From positions 17,677-81,676 of the forward strand of contig ONQT01000002.1 of assembly GCA_900320045.1 (NCBI GenBank): a DNA stretch of 64,000 nucleotides, in the 5' to 3' direction. The position numbers were made by a program, and so were the translations under genes. Below the pieces are notes generated by a model that saw only the letters and a list, made by a program, of their open reading frames with translations, had not been told where the DNA came from and did no database searches. Shown piece by piece: positions 1 through 8,838 of this stretch (within the stretch, counting starts at the first letter, position 1; each line of letters opens with the position of its first letter). Source of the DNA: an uncultured Prevotellaceae bacterium. Its GTDB lineage: Bacteria; Bacteroidota; Bacteroidia; Bacteroidales; Bacteroidaceae.

Positions 1-22
1 GTCGTTTTCTTAAATTTTGCTG

Positions 23-30
23 CAAAGGTA
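23..30 (-). promoter_or_regulatory. possible promoter -7 element reading off the left edge
   Basis: CAAAGGTA on the plus strand is TACCTTTG on the minus strand, the Bacteroidota -7 form. It would drive a gene left of the window. No clear -33 TTTG is seen at the right spacing, so this is tentative. Confidence 0.35.
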
Positions 31-74
31 GCAAATAATTATGAATTACGGATTACGATTTACGAATTATTTTG

Positions 75-82
75 TATCTTTG
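75..82 (+). promoter_or_regulatory. -7 promoter element for the OmpA-family lipoprotein gene
   Basis: TATCTTTG fits the Bacteroidota TAnnTTTG element and lies about 40 bases before the ATG at 125. The preceding stretch is AT-rich and made of near-repeats of ATTACG; no good -33 TTTG is seen. Confidence 0.55.
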
Positions 83-124
83 CAACCAGAATACTTAAGT
101 TTCATCAAACAAATAAACTAAATT

Positions 125-796
125 ATGAAGACAAAGATTATTTCATTGCTCCTCTGCGTGGGTATGCTCTTCGCATGTAACAACACACAGAAGGGTGCAG
201 GCATTGGCGCCGGAGGTGGTGCCGTGCTGGGTGGTATCATTGGTGCTATTGCCGGTAACACGATGGTCGGCGCAGCCATTGGCGGTGCTGTAGGTGCTGG
301 CGCAGGTGCCATTATCGGCAACCGTATGGACAAGGCCAAGAAGGAGACTCAGGCAGCTATGCAGCAGCAGGCTCAGGTTGAGACTGTGAAAGACGCCAAC
401 GGTCTGGAGGCTGTGAAGGTAACGTTCGACTCAGGTATCCTGTTCGCTACGGGCAAGGCTGACCTCTCTACGTCGGCCAAGAACTCGCTGGCTAAGTTTG
501 CCACCGTTCTTAATAATAATAAGGATTGCGACGTGAGCATCATCGGACATACCGACAACACGGGTTCGGATGCCATCAACCAGCCGCTGTCCGTTAGCCG
601 TGCCAACAGCGTAGGCAACTATCTGCGCTCTTGCGGTGTGGCTGCCAATCAGCTGAAGAGTGTCGAGGGTCAGGGCTCTACCAACCCCGTTGCCGACAAC
701 TCTACCGCTGCAGGCCGTCAGCAGAATCGTCGTGTGGAGGTCTATATGTACGCTTCGCAGAAGATGATTCAGGAGGCTCAGGCCCAGGCAAAGTAA
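125..796 (+). CDS. OmpA-family outer-membrane lipoprotein with glycine-zipper region
   Basis: A 223-residue lipoprotein: the signal peptide ends in a lipobox with Cys18 as the predicted lipidation site. Residues about 25-70 are very rich in Gly and Ala with GxxxG spacing, a glycine-zipper membrane-inserting segment. Residues about 95-215 are an OmpA C-terminal domain with the GHTDNTGS, LS..RA and NRRVEV motifs used to bind peptidoglycan diaminopimelate. The family tethers the outer membrane to peptidoglycan. It is followed after 16 bases by mtgA, so the two envelope genes may be co-transcribed. Exact physiological role is not known from sequence. Confidence 0.9.
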   Translation: MKTKIISLLLCVGMLFACNNTQKGAGIGAGGGAVLGGIIGAIAGNTMVGAAIGGAVGAGAGAIIGNRMDKAKKETQAAMQQQAQVETVKDANGLEAVKVTFDSGILFATGKADLSTSAKNSLAKFATVLNNNKDCDVSIIGHTDNTGSDAINQPLSVSRANSVGNYLRSCGVAANQLKSVEGQGSTNPVADNSTAAGRQQNRRVEVYMYASQKMIQEAQAQAK

Positions 797-812
797 ACGG
801 GAATAGTGAAAA

Positions 813-1523
813 GTGAATAAAGTTATCACTTTCATCAAAAGACTACTTACATGGATAGTGGTGGCGTTCTTTGCCTCCACTATCCTTTCTGTTGTAGCCC
901 TGCGATGGGTGCCGGTGTGGTTCACGCCGCTGATGTTCATCCGCTTGGCACAGCAGTCGTCCGACGACAAACCCCTGACGCTCCATCACCACTGGGTGCC
1001 GCTGGAAGAGATTGCCCCCTCGTTGTCAACGGCCGTTATGGCCTCTGAGGACGCTCGTTTCCTGGAGCATCATGGCTTCGACTACAAGGCCATTGAGAAA
1101 GCTGCTATGCGCAACATCAAGCACCCCGAGAAGACCCGTCACGGTGCCTCAACCATTTCGCAGCAGACGGCCAAGAACGTGTTTCTGTGGCCCGGTCGTT
1201 CGTGGCTGCGCAAGGGCCTGGAGGTCTATTTCACCACGCTGATTGAGCTTTGCTGGTCGAAGCAGCGCATTATGGAGGTCTATCTGAACAGCATTGAGAT
1301 GGGCGAGGGCATCTATGGAGCCGACGCCGTAGCGGAATACCACTTCAACACCACCGCCAAGGATCTGACCCGTGCCCAGTGTGCCCTGATAGCTGTCTCG
1401 CTGCCCAACCCCCGCCGTATGAACTCTGCCAGCCCCAGCAGCTATATGCTGCGTCGGCAGCAGCGAATCCTGCGCGAGATGAAATTCGTCAAGCCATTGC
1501 CTCCCAAGGGGCAGGACAAGTAA
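813..1523 (+). CDS. mtgA: monofunctional biosynthetic peptidoglycan transglycosylase
   Basis: Polymerises lipid II into glycan strands at the inner membrane without a transpeptidase domain. The 236 residues start with a single membrane anchor (about residues 10-30) and then a GT51 domain with [13 protein letters not shown] (catalytic Glu), [15 protein letters not shown] and [17 protein letters not shown] motifs. Length is typical for MtgA. The start is GTG at 813; it gives the basic N-terminus before the anchor. A hairpin with a T-run directly downstream (1574-1604) probably terminates the transcript. Confidence 0.93.
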   Translation: MNKVITFIKRLLTWIVVAFFASTILSVVALRWVPVWFTPLMFIRLAQQSSDDKPLTLHHHWVPLEEIAPSLSTAVMASEDARFLEHHGFDYKAIEKAAMRNIKHPEKTRHGASTISQQTAKNVFLWPGRSWLRKGLEVYFTTLIELCWSKQRIMEVYLNSIEMGEGIYGADAVAEYHFNTTAKDLTRAQCALIAVSLPNPRRMNSASPSSYMLRRQQRILREMKFVKPLPPKGQDK

Positions 1524-1573
1524 CCTTTTTGCATGATTATAGGCTAATCTATCATCATTTTTAGGTATTTATG

Positions 1574-1604
1574 GTCGACAGTTTTGGCGTGTCGACTTTT
1601 TTTT
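1574..1604 (+). terminator. rho-independent terminator after mtgA, overlapping the feoB promoter
   Basis: A perfect 7-bp stem GTCGACA / TGTCGAC (1574-1580 and 1590-1596) is followed by eight T residues. The loop contains the TTTG (1583-1586) that also serves as the -33 box of the next gene. Confidence 0.75.
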
Positions 1605-1613
1605 GTACCTTTG
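1583..1613 (+). promoter_or_regulatory. promoter of feoB
   Basis: TTTG at 1583-1586, a 19-base gap, then TACCTTTG at 1606-1613: a complete Bacteroidota consensus. It decides the feoB start, because the longer reading frame opening at 1571 would begin upstream of transcription. Confidence 0.85.
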
Positions 1614-1636
1614 TGGCTGAAAATTCACTATCAGTC

Positions 1637-3934
1637 ATGAAACTGTCAGAACTACATACCGGTCAGCAAGCTATCATCGTCAACGTGAAAGGTCACGGAG
1701 GCTTCCGTAAGCGTATCCTGGAGATGGGATTCGTCAAGGGGCAGCCCGTGGAGGTGTTGCTCAACGCCCCGTTGCAGGATCCCGTGAAGTACAAGATTAT
1801 GGGTTACGAGGTCAGTCTGCGCCGTCAGGAGGCCGAGATGATTGAAGTCACCACGACCCTGGCAGATCATGATGACAATCAAAAGAAAAACATCCACCAG
1901 AACCGTTTGGCTGGAGCAGGCCTGTCGGCTGATGCTCCCCAGATAACCGTAGCCCTGGTGGGCAATCCCAACTGTGGCAAGACGTCGCTATTCAACTTTG
2001 CCTCGGGAGCCCACGAACGGGTGGGTAACTACAGCGGTGTGACGGTAGATGCCAAGGAAGGATATACCGACTTTAGGGGATACCGCATCCGGCTGGTTGA
2101 CCTGCCGGGCACTTACTCGCTGACGGCCTATAGTCCTGAGGAACTGTACGTTCGCCGGCAGTTGGTAGACGACACCCCCGATGTCGTCATCAATGTCATT
2201 GACTCCAGCAATTTGGAGCGCAACCTCTACCTGACGACCCAGCTGATGGATATGCACCTCCGTGTGGTTTGTGCGCTGAATATGTTCGATGAGCTGGAGC
2301 AGCGTGGCGACCGCCTGAACATCGACACGCTCAGCTCGCTGTTGGGAATGCCTATGGTTCCCACGTCGTTTAAGACGGGTAGGGGACTGGAGGATCTGCT
2401 GTCGGAAGTGGTTCATATCTTCGAGAATCGCGAGGGTCACGACCAATACTATCGTCACCAGCATATCAATCATGGTCACGAGGTTGAGGACGGCATCAGT
2501 AACATTCAGCAGTACCTGAAAGGCAACGACCTGTTGCGCCTTCGCTATTCCACCCGTTGGCTCGCCATCAAGCTGATGGAGGGGGATAAGAAAGCCGAGA
2601 AGATCATTCGGGAACTGCCAGAATATGAAGATATTATAAAAGCGAGAAGCATTGCCGAAGCTCGCGTAAAAGAAGAGACAGGCGACGACTGTGAGACGGC
2701 CATTATGGATGCCAAGTACGGCTTCATTCGTGGTGCCTTGCAGGAGGCTGGCTACCAGATGGGCGACAATGAAGACACCTATCGAGCCACCCATTGGCTG
2801 GATGCTTTGATTACCAACAAGTGGCTCGGCTTCCCCATCTTTATCCTGTTGCTCTATCTGATGTTCGAGGTGACGTTCATCCTCGGTCAATATCCCATGG
2901 ACTGGATAGACATGGGCGTGGAATGGTTGGGTGACGTCATCAGCGAGCACATGGCCGACGGACCGCTGAAGGCTATGCTGGTCGACGGCATTATCGGCGG
3001 TGTGGGAGCCGTTATCGTCTTCCTGCCGCAGATTCTCATCCTCTATACCTTTATCTCTTTTATGGAGGACTCGGGCTATATGGCCCGTGCAGCCTTTATT
3101 ATGGACAAGCTGATGCACGGCATGGGTCTGCACGGCAAGTCCTTTATCCCGCTCATCATGGGCTTTGGCTGTAATGTGCCTGCCGTGATGGCTACCCGCA
3201 CGATTGAGAGCCGTCGTTCACGCCTCATCACCATGCTGGTATTGCCCATGATGTCGTGCTCGGCCCGACTGCCCATCTACATCATGATAACAGGCGCTTT
3301 CTTTGCCGTCCAATATCAGAGTCTGGTGATGATTTCGCTCTATTGCGTAGGCATTCTGCTGTCTGTCGTAATGGCCCGCATCCTGAGCACGTTTGTCATC
3401 AAGGGCGAAGACACGCCTTTCGTGATGGAGCTGCCGCCATACCGCTTCCCCACGGCTAAGGCCATCTTCCGCCATACCTGGGAGAAGGGCAAGCAGTACC
3501 TGAAGAAGATGGGTGGCATCATCCTGGTGGCCTCCATCATCGTGTGGGCTTTAGGCTATTTCGGCACCATGGGTGTTGCTCCCTCGTTGGAAGAGAGCTT
3601 CATCGGTATGCTGGGCAAGGCCATTGAGCCCCTCTTCCTGCCGCAGGGCTTCGACTGGCGACTGGATGTCAGCCTATTGGCTGGCGTGGGTGCCAAGGAA
3701 ATCGTGGCTTCCACGATGGGTGTGCTCTATGCAGAACAGTATAACTTCACGCCGCTGGTGGCCTACAGCTTCCTGCTCTTCGTGCTCATCTACTTCCCCT
3801 GTATTGCAACGATCGTAGCCATCAAGCACGAAAGCGGCTCGTGGAAATGGGCACTCTTTGCAGCCCTCTACACCACTGTTTTGGCGTGGATTGTTTCCGC
3901 TGTGGTCTATCAGGTAGGCAACTTCTTCTGTTGA
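1637..3934 (+). CDS. feoB: ferrous iron transporter FeoAB fusion
   Basis: Imports Fe(II) across the inner membrane. With the start at 1637 the protein has 765 residues: a FeoA-like SH3 domain (about 1-75) fused to the FeoB GTPase (Walker A GNPNCGKTS near 109-117, G3 DLPGTYSL) and a polytopic transporter half containing two Gate-type regions with the GFGCNVPA segment. FeoA and FeoB are separate proteins in enterobacteria; the fusion is common in Bacteroidota. The next gene but one promoter is a Fur-family regulator, which fits iron control, but no Fur box was identified with confidence. Confidence 0.95.
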   Translation: MKLSELHTGQQAIIVNVKGHGGFRKRILEMGFVKGQPVEVLLNAPLQDPVKYKIMGYEVSLRRQEAEMIEVTTTLADHDDNQKKNIHQNRLAGAGLSADAPQITVALVGNPNCGKTSLFNFASGAHERVGNYSGVTVDAKEGYTDFRGYRIRLVDLPGTYSLTAYSPEELYVRRQLVDDTPDVVINVIDSSNLERNLYLTTQLMDMHLRVVCALNMFDELEQRGDRLNIDTLSSLLGMPMVPTSFKTGRGLEDLLSEVVHIFENREGHDQYYRHQHINHGHEVEDGISNIQQYLKGNDLLRLRYSTRWLAIKLMEGDKKAEKIIRELPEYEDIIKARSIAEARVKEETGDDCETAIMDAKYGFIRGALQEAGYQMGDNEDTYRATHWLDALITNKWLGFPIFILLLYLMFEVTFILGQYPMDWIDMGVEWLGDVISEHMADGPLKAMLVDGIIGGVGAVIVFLPQILILYTFISFMEDSGYMARAAFIMDKLMHGMGLHGKSFIPLIMGFGCNVPAVMATRTIESRRSRLITMLVLPMMSCSARLPIYIMITGAFFAVQYQSLVMISLYCVGILLSVVMARILSTFVIKGEDTPFVMELPPYRFPTAKAIFRHTWEKGKQYLKKMGGIILVASIIVWALGYFGTMGVAPSLEESFIGMLGKAIEPLFLPQGFDWRLDVSLLAGVGAKEIVASTMGVLYAEQYNFTPLVAYSFLLFVLIYFPCIATIVAIKHESGSWKWALFAALYTTVLAWIVSAVVYQVGNFFC

Positions 3935-3954
3935 TTTTAGTTTTTTTTCATCTA

Positions 3955-3990
3955 TTTGTTCTTTATTCTAAAGAAAAAGTAGTATCTTTG
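3955..3990 (+). promoter_or_regulatory. probable promoter of the fur-purA-hisS unit
   Basis: TATCTTTG at 3983-3990 is a good -7 box. The nearest TTTG is at 3955-3958, giving a 24-base gap, longer than usual, so the -33 assignment is uncertain. Confidence 0.55.
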
Positions 3991-4019
3991 TGCGGTTTTT
4001 AACCATTTAACCACATAAA

Positions 4020-4523
4020 ATGAAAGAAAACGTTAAGGTAGCAGTCAGGAATATCCTGACTAACTATTTGGAGTTGAACAAGCATCGAAAGACGCCGGAA
4101 CGCTTTACCATCCTGGATGCAGTATATAGCATTGACGGCCATTTCACGCTTGAGGAGTTGGGGGAAAAACTGGATAAAGAGTTCAATTTCCCAGTCAGTC
4201 GGGCAACGTTGTACAACACGCTGAAACTCTTTATGGAGTTGCGCTTGGTAGTACGTCACAGGTTCCAGACAACGACAAAATATGAGGCCTGTTACGACAA
4301 CAACAGCCACAGCCATCAGGTATGCACCATGTGCGGCAAGGTGACCGAGATTAAGTCGCCTCAGATTACAGAGGCCATCAACAGTCTGCACATGAAGCGT
4401 TTCCGCAAGGACGGCTTTACGTTGTACATCTATGGCATTTGTAGTACCTGTCAGGCTCGTATCACCCGTCTGGCGTCCAAAGAAGCAAAGAAGAAAACAA
4501 CAAAGACTAATAAAGAAAAATGA
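4020..4523 (+). CDS. fur: Fur-family metal-dependent transcriptional regulator
   Basis: A 167-residue repressor-type protein. The N-terminal half is a winged helix (FTILDAVYSIDGHFTLEELGEKL, then VSRATLYNTLKLF as recognition region). The C-terminal half has a metal site with CTMCGK and CSTCQ pairs and the HSHQVC histidine cluster. Downstream of feoAB, an iron role is the simplest reading; PerR or Zur specificity cannot be excluded from sequence. Its stop overlaps the purA start by 4 bases (ATGA), so the regulator is translationally coupled to purine synthesis. Confidence 0.88.
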   Translation: MKENVKVAVRNILTNYLELNKHRKTPERFTILDAVYSIDGHFTLEELGEKLDKEFNFPVSRATLYNTLKLFMELRLVVRHRFQTTTKYEACYDNNSHSHQVCTMCGKVTEIKSPQITEAINSLHMKRFRKDGFTLYIYGICSTCQARITRLASKEAKKKTTKTNKEK

Positions 4524-5791
4524 ATCAAGGTAAAGTTGATGTCCTGCTGGGTTTGCAGTGGGGCGATGAAGGTAAGGGAAAGGTGGTCGACGTGCTGACC
4601 CCGCAGTATGATGTGGTAGCCCGTTTCCAGGGTGGTCCTAACGCAGGACATACGCTGGAGTTCAACGGCGAGAAGTATGTCTTGCGCTCCATTCCCTCAG
4701 GAATCTTCCAGGGTGGAAAGGTAAACATTATCGGCAACGGCGTGGTGCTGGCTCCCGACCTCTTCATGGAGGAGGCAATGGCACTGGAAGCCAGTGGTCA
4801 TGAGCTGAAGAACCGTTTGCATATTTCCAAGAAAGCGCATCTCATTATGCCTACCCACCGCGTGCTCGATGCAGCCTACGAGGCACAGAAGGGCAAGGAC
4901 AAGGTGGGCACAACTGGCAAGGGCATTGGTCCGACGTATACGGACAAGGTGAGTCGCAACGGCTTGCGTGTTGGCGATATTCTGGAGAACTTCGAGGAGA
5001 AGTATGCCGCTCATAAGGCTCGCCATGAGGCTATCCTGAAGTCGCTGAATTTCGACTACGACATCACTGAGGTGGAGCAGAAGTGGCTGAAGGGTATCGA
5101 ATACCTGCGCCAGTTCCATCTGGTAGACTCCGAGCACGAAATCAACAAGCTGTTGCGTGCCGGCAAGAGTGTGTTGTGCGAGGGTGCGCAGGGCACTATG
5201 CTCGACGTCGACTTCGGTAGCTATCCCTTTGTAACTTCCAGCAATACCATCTGCGCTGGCGCCTGCACAGGTTTGGGCATTGGTCCCAACAAGATTGGCG
5301 AGGTGTATGGTATCATGAAGGCTTACTGCACTCGTGTCGGTGCCGGCCCGTTCCCCACTGAGCTGTTCGACGAGACAGGCAAGAAGATCCGAGACCTCGG
5401 TCACGAGTATGGTGCCGTGACGGGTCGTGAGCGACGTTGCGGATGGATTGACCTCGTGGCTCTGCGTTATAGCATCATGGTCAACGGAGTCACCCATCTC
5501 ATCATGATGAAGAGTGACGTGTTGGACGGCTTCGACACTATCAAAGCCTGCACGGCATACAAAGTGAACGGCGTTGAGACACGCGATTTCCCCTACGATA
5601 TCGAGCAGGGCATTGAACCCATTTACGAGGAACTGCCAGGTTGGAAGACTGATATGACGCAGTTTACCAGTGAGGAGCAGTTCCCCAAGGCTTTCGCCGA
5701 CTACATCAAGTTCTTGGAGAAGGAACTCGAGACACCTATCCGTATTATTTCTATCGGTCCAGACCGTGAACAAACGATTGTGAGAAAATAA
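4520..5791 (+). CDS. purA: adenylosuccinate synthetase
   Basis: Condenses IMP with aspartate using GTP, the first committed step to AMP. The 423 residues carry the GDEGKGK GTP/IMP loop near the N-terminus, GGPNAGHT, the GTTGKGIGPTY loop, and the C-terminal TGRERRCGW-type region. Length matches the family. It overlaps fur by 4 bases and abuts hisS without a gap, so the three genes form one tight unit. Confidence 0.97.
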   Translation: MNQGKVDVLLGLQWGDEGKGKVVDVLTPQYDVVARFQGGPNAGHTLEFNGEKYVLRSIPSGIFQGGKVNIIGNGVVLAPDLFMEEAMALEASGHELKNRLHISKKAHLIMPTHRVLDAAYEAQKGKDKVGTTGKGIGPTYTDKVSRNGLRVGDILENFEEKYAAHKARHEAILKSLNFDYDITEVEQKWLKGIEYLRQFHLVDSEHEINKLLRAGKSVLCEGAQGTMLDVDFGSYPFVTSSNTICAGACTGLGIGPNKIGEVYGIMKAYCTRVGAGPFPTELFDETGKKIRDLGHEYGAVTGRERRCGWIDLVALRYSIMVNGVTHLIMMKSDVLDGFDTIKACTAYKVNGVETRDFPYDIEQGIEPIYEELPGWKTDMTQFTSEEQFPKAFADYIKFLEKELETPIRIISIGPDREQTIVRK

Positions 5792-7156
5792 ATGGCACAG
5801 AAACCCAGTATTCCTAAAGGAACGCGCGACTTCGGCCCCGTAGAGATGGCCAAGCGCAACTATATCTTCAACACCATCCGCGAGGTGTATGCCCTCTATG
5901 GCTTCCAGCAGATTGAGACGCCGGCGATGGAAACCCTCCAGACGCTGATGGGTAAATATGGCGAGGAAGGCGACAAGCTGTTGTTCAAAGTGCTGAACAG
6001 CGGCGACTTCCTGTCGAAAACCACCGACGAGGAGTTACAGGAGCGCAATGCCCTTCATCTGGCTGCAAAGCTCTGCGAGAAGGGCCTGCGTTACGACCTG
6101 ACGGTGCCCTTTGCCCGCTATGTGGTGATGCACCGCGAGGAGTTGCAGCTGCCTTTCAAGCGCTATCAGATTCAACCTGTGTGGCGTGCTGACCGTCCCC
6201 AGAAAGGCCGTTATCGCGAGTTCTACCAGTGTGACGCCGATGTGGTGGGTAGCGACTCGCTGCTCAACGAGGTGGAACTGATGCAGATTGTCGACACCGT
6301 GTTCTCGCGCTTTGGCATTCGCGTTCAGATTAAGATTAATAACCGCAAGATACTCTCCGGCATTGCCGAAGTGATTGGGGCTGCCGACAAGATTGTAGAC
6401 ATCACCGTCGCCATTGACAAGTTGGATAAGATAGGTATCGACAATGTCAACGCTGAACTGCGTGAGGACGGACTCAGTGAAGAGCAAATCCAGAAGCTGC
6501 AACCCATTATCTCACTGGAAGGAACAAACGACGAGAAGCTGAACATCATTGCCGACGTGCTGAAGGACAGCGAGACGGGACTGAAAGGTGTCGAGGAACT
6601 TCGCTTCATCCTGAACGTTTTAAAGACGGTAGGCTTGAAGAACGAGATGCAGCTCGACCTGACGTTGGCTCGTGGCTTGAACTACTATACGGGCGCAATC
6701 TTCGAGGTTAAGGCCTTGGATGTGCAGATAGGCAGCATTACCGGTGGCGGACGTTACGACAACCTGACGGGCATCTTCGGCATGCCTGGTCTGTCGGGTG
6801 TGGGTATTTCGTTTGGTGCTGACCGCATTTACGACGTGCTCAACCAACTTGACCTCTATCCCAAGGATTCTATGACGGCCACGCAGGTGCTGTTCATCAA
6901 CTTTGGCGAGCAGGAGACGGCTTACTGTCTGCCTATTATAAATAAGGTACGTGAGTGCGGTATTCGTGCCGAGATTTATCCTGATGCAGCTAAGATGAAG
7001 AAGCAGATGTCGTACGCCAACGCCAAGCAGATTCCCTATGTCGTGCTGGCTGGCGAGAGCGAGATGCAGGCTGGCAAGGTGACGCTGAAGAATATGGAGA
7101 CCGGCGAACAGCAGCTGCTGACAGCTGAGGAAGTCGTCGCTGTCGTCCAGCGGTAA
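5792..7156 (+). CDS. hisS: histidyl-tRNA synthetase
   Basis: Charges tRNA-His. The 454-residue class II synthetase has PKGTRDF at the N-terminus (motif 1 region follows), motif 2 [23 protein letters not shown], the histidine loop [15 protein letters not shown], and motif 3 GGGRYDNL...[11 protein letters not shown], then an anticodon-binding domain (about 370-450). It starts immediately after the purA stop codon. Confidence 0.97.
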   Translation: MAQKPSIPKGTRDFGPVEMAKRNYIFNTIREVYALYGFQQIETPAMETLQTLMGKYGEEGDKLLFKVLNSGDFLSKTTDEELQERNALHLAAKLCEKGLRYDLTVPFARYVVMHREELQLPFKRYQIQPVWRADRPQKGRYREFYQCDADVVGSDSLLNEVELMQIVDTVFSRFGIRVQIKINNRKILSGIAEVIGAADKIVDITVAIDKLDKIGIDNVNAELREDGLSEEQIQKLQPIISLEGTNDEKLNIIADVLKDSETGLKGVEELRFILNVLKTVGLKNEMQLDLTLARGLNYYTGAIFEVKALDVQIGSITGGGRYDNLTGIFGMPGLSGVGISFGADRIYDVLNQLDLYPKDSMTATQVLFINFGEQETAYCLPIINKVRECGIRAEIYPDAAKMKKQMSYANAKQIPYVVLAGESEMQAGKVTLKNMETGEQQLLTAEEVVAVVQR

Positions 7157-7157
7157 C

Positions 7158-7213
7158 ATCGAAATACCGAAATCTCGAAATACCGAAACATCGAAACATC
7201 GAAACATCGAAAA
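7158..7213. repeat. CGAAAYATC-type short tandem repeat
   Basis: The space between hisS and the esterase is built from about six imperfect copies of a 9-base unit, CGAAATACC / CGAAACATC. The same kind of tract occurs at 38748-38791 and 52653-52705. Confidence 0.7.
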
Positions 7214-7224
7214 AAAACAACCCT

Positions 7225-8073
7225 ATGAAGAAAATCCTAATGGCAGCCATCGCGCTGCTAACCCTGACGGCTGCCATGCAGCAGAAGGTAACGACCATCT
7301 TTATCATTGGCGACTCGACAGCCGCCAAGAAAGACCTGTCGAAAGGCTCGCCAGAGCGAGGCTGGGGCATGGCCCTGCAGTGTTACTTCGACGAGGCCTT
7401 TATCCGTGTGGACAATCATGCTGTGAACGGACGCTCTACGAAGAGTTTCCTTGACGAAGGCCGTTGGCAGAAAGTGGTCGATAAGATTCAGCCTGGCGAC
7501 TACGTCATTATCCAGTTCGGTCACAATGACGCCAAGAAGAATGATGCCAAGCGCCATACTGATCCAGGTTCGACATTCGATGCTAATCTGGCACGCTTTG
7601 TCAATGAAACACGCGCCAAGGGTGGCATCCCCGTTATTATGAATCCGGTGGTGCGCCGCAACTTCACCAAGAATGCTGCCCGTGTGAACGACGACGAGTC
7701 GTTGCGTAACACCTCCTTCAAGGACGGTGCGAAGGTCAAAGAGGGTGACGTGCTGAAAGATACCCACGGACTATATGCTGTAGCTCCACGTAATGTGGCC
7801 GATAGTTTGCACGTCAACTTCGTCGACGCCACTAAGATTACCCACGACCTGGAGCAGGGCTTGGGTGTCGAGGGCTCGAAGAAGCTGCATATGTGGTACC
7901 AGCCAGGCGAGCATCCAGCATTGCCAGACGGTCGTCAGGACAACACGCACTACAACATCTACGGCGCTCATCAGGTGGCCAAATTGTTGGCTGATGCGCT
8001 GTGCCAGGAGATTCCTTTGCTCAGCAAGTATCGTACGGATGACAATCCCTGCAAGATGGAACAGCCGAAATAA
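7225..8073 (+). CDS. SGNH/GDSL esterase, rhamnogalacturonan acetylesterase-like
   Basis: A secreted or periplasmic hydrolase of 282 residues with a short signal peptide (about 1-18). SGNH blocks are visible: GDSTAA (nucleophile Ser), the glycine near NHAVNGRS, GHND (about 95), and the C-terminal D..H in DNTHYNIYGAH. The arrangement resembles rhamnogalacturonan acetylesterases that deacetylate pectin side groups. The pectin link is family inference, since no polysaccharide-use locus surrounds it. A hairpin terminator follows at 8124-8157. Confidence 0.82.
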   Translation: MKKILMAAIALLTLTAAMQQKVTTIFIIGDSTAAKKDLSKGSPERGWGMALQCYFDEAFIRVDNHAVNGRSTKSFLDEGRWQKVVDKIQPGDYVIIQFGHNDAKKNDAKRHTDPGSTFDANLARFVNETRAKGGIPVIMNPVVRRNFTKNAARVNDDESLRNTSFKDGAKVKEGDVLKDTHGLYAVAPRNVADSLHVNFVDATKITHDLEQGLGVEGSKKLHMWYQPGEHPALPDGRQDNTHYNIYGAHQVAKLLADALCQEIPLLSKYRTDDNPCKMEQPK

Positions 8074-8123
8074 GGGGGCAAGAATAAAATGGACAAAGAA
8101 TAAATAACCCGCTTGTTGAAAAT

Positions 8124-8157
8124 AAATCCTGCAAAACATTTGCGGGATTTGTTTTTT
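8124..8157 (+). terminator. terminator after the esterase, containing the next -33 box
   Basis: Stem of AAATCCTGCAAA with TTTGCGGGATTT (one T-G wobble), a 4-base loop and GTTTTTT after it. The TTTG at 8139-8142, which opens the right arm, is also the -33 box of the rubrerythrin promoter. Confidence 0.75.
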
Positions 8158-8170
8158 CTGCTTATCTTTG
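8139..8170 (+). promoter_or_regulatory. promoter of the rubrerythrin gene
   Basis: TTTG 8139-8142, 20-base gap, TATCTTTG 8163-8170. Fits the full Bacteroidota consensus. Confidence 0.8.
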
Positions 8171-8213
8171 CAAAAATTTCATTTATACTACACTAAACAA
8201 AACATTTACGATT

Positions 8214-8771
8214 ATGAAGAAAAAGTTTATCTGCGCCGTTTGTGGATATATCTACGAAGGCGATGCTGCTCCCGAGAAGTGTCCCATCTGTAAGGCTCCC
8301 GCTTCTAAGTTCTCTGAACTGAAGGACGATGCCGATATGACCTACGCTACTGTTCACAAGATTGGTGACGGCAAGCCCGAGGGTGTCAGCGAGGAGATGA
8401 TTCAGGACCTGCGCAACCACTTCAACGGTGAGTGTGGTGAGGTTGGTATGTATCTGGCTATGGCTCGTCAGGCAGACCGCGAGGGCTATCCTGAGATTGC
8501 TGAGGCTTTCAAGCGCTATGCCTTCGAGGAGGCAGACCACGCCAGCCGTTTTGCTGAGCTGCTGGGCGAGTGCGTTTGGGACACCAAGACCAATCTGGAG
8601 AAGCGTGCCGCTGCTGAAGCTGGTGCTTGCGAGGACAAGTTCCGCATTGCCAAGAACGCCAAGGCTGCCGGTTTCGACGCAATCCACGATACCGTTCACG
8701 AGATGGCCAAGGACGAGGCTCGTCACGGTGCCGGCTTCGCTGGTCTGCTGAAGCGCTATTTCGGAAAGTAA
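8214..8771 (+). CDS. reverse rubrerythrin (rubredoxin domain first)
   Basis: Likely an NADH-linked hydrogen peroxide reductase protecting an anaerobe in the cytoplasm. The 185 residues begin with a rubredoxin-like FeS(4) site, Cys7, Cys10, Cys23 and Cys26 (CAVC and CPIC), then a ferritin-like diiron domain with [16 protein letters not shown] and KDEARHG ligand motifs. Classical rubrerythrin has the opposite order; this order defines the reverse type. It is expressed alone, between a consensus promoter and a hairpin at 8781-8801. Confidence 0.9.
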   Translation: MKKKFICAVCGYIYEGDAAPEKCPICKAPASKFSELKDDADMTYATVHKIGDGKPEGVSEEMIQDLRNHFNGECGEVGMYLAMARQADREGYPEIAEAFKRYAFEEADHASRFAELLGECVWDTKTNLEKRAAAEAGACEDKFRIAKNAKAAGFDAIHDTVHEMAKDEARHGAGFAGLLKRYFGK

Positions 8772-8780
8772 GCTGTTTTT

Positions 8781-8801
8781 CAGGCAGACTGAACCTGCCT
8801 G
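8781..8801 (+). terminator. hairpin after the rubrerythrin gene
   Basis: Perfect 7-bp stem CAGGCAG / CTGCCTG with a 7-base loop. There is no T-run, so termination efficiency is uncertain. Confidence 0.45.
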
Positions 8802-8838
8802 CACAATATTTGAGGGAAAATGTCGTTTTATCATATAT

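Noticed and set aside
1571-1636. N-terminal extension of FeoB
   Set aside because: The extension lies over the terminator hairpin and the promoter, and the FeoA domain begins exactly at the ATG at 1637.
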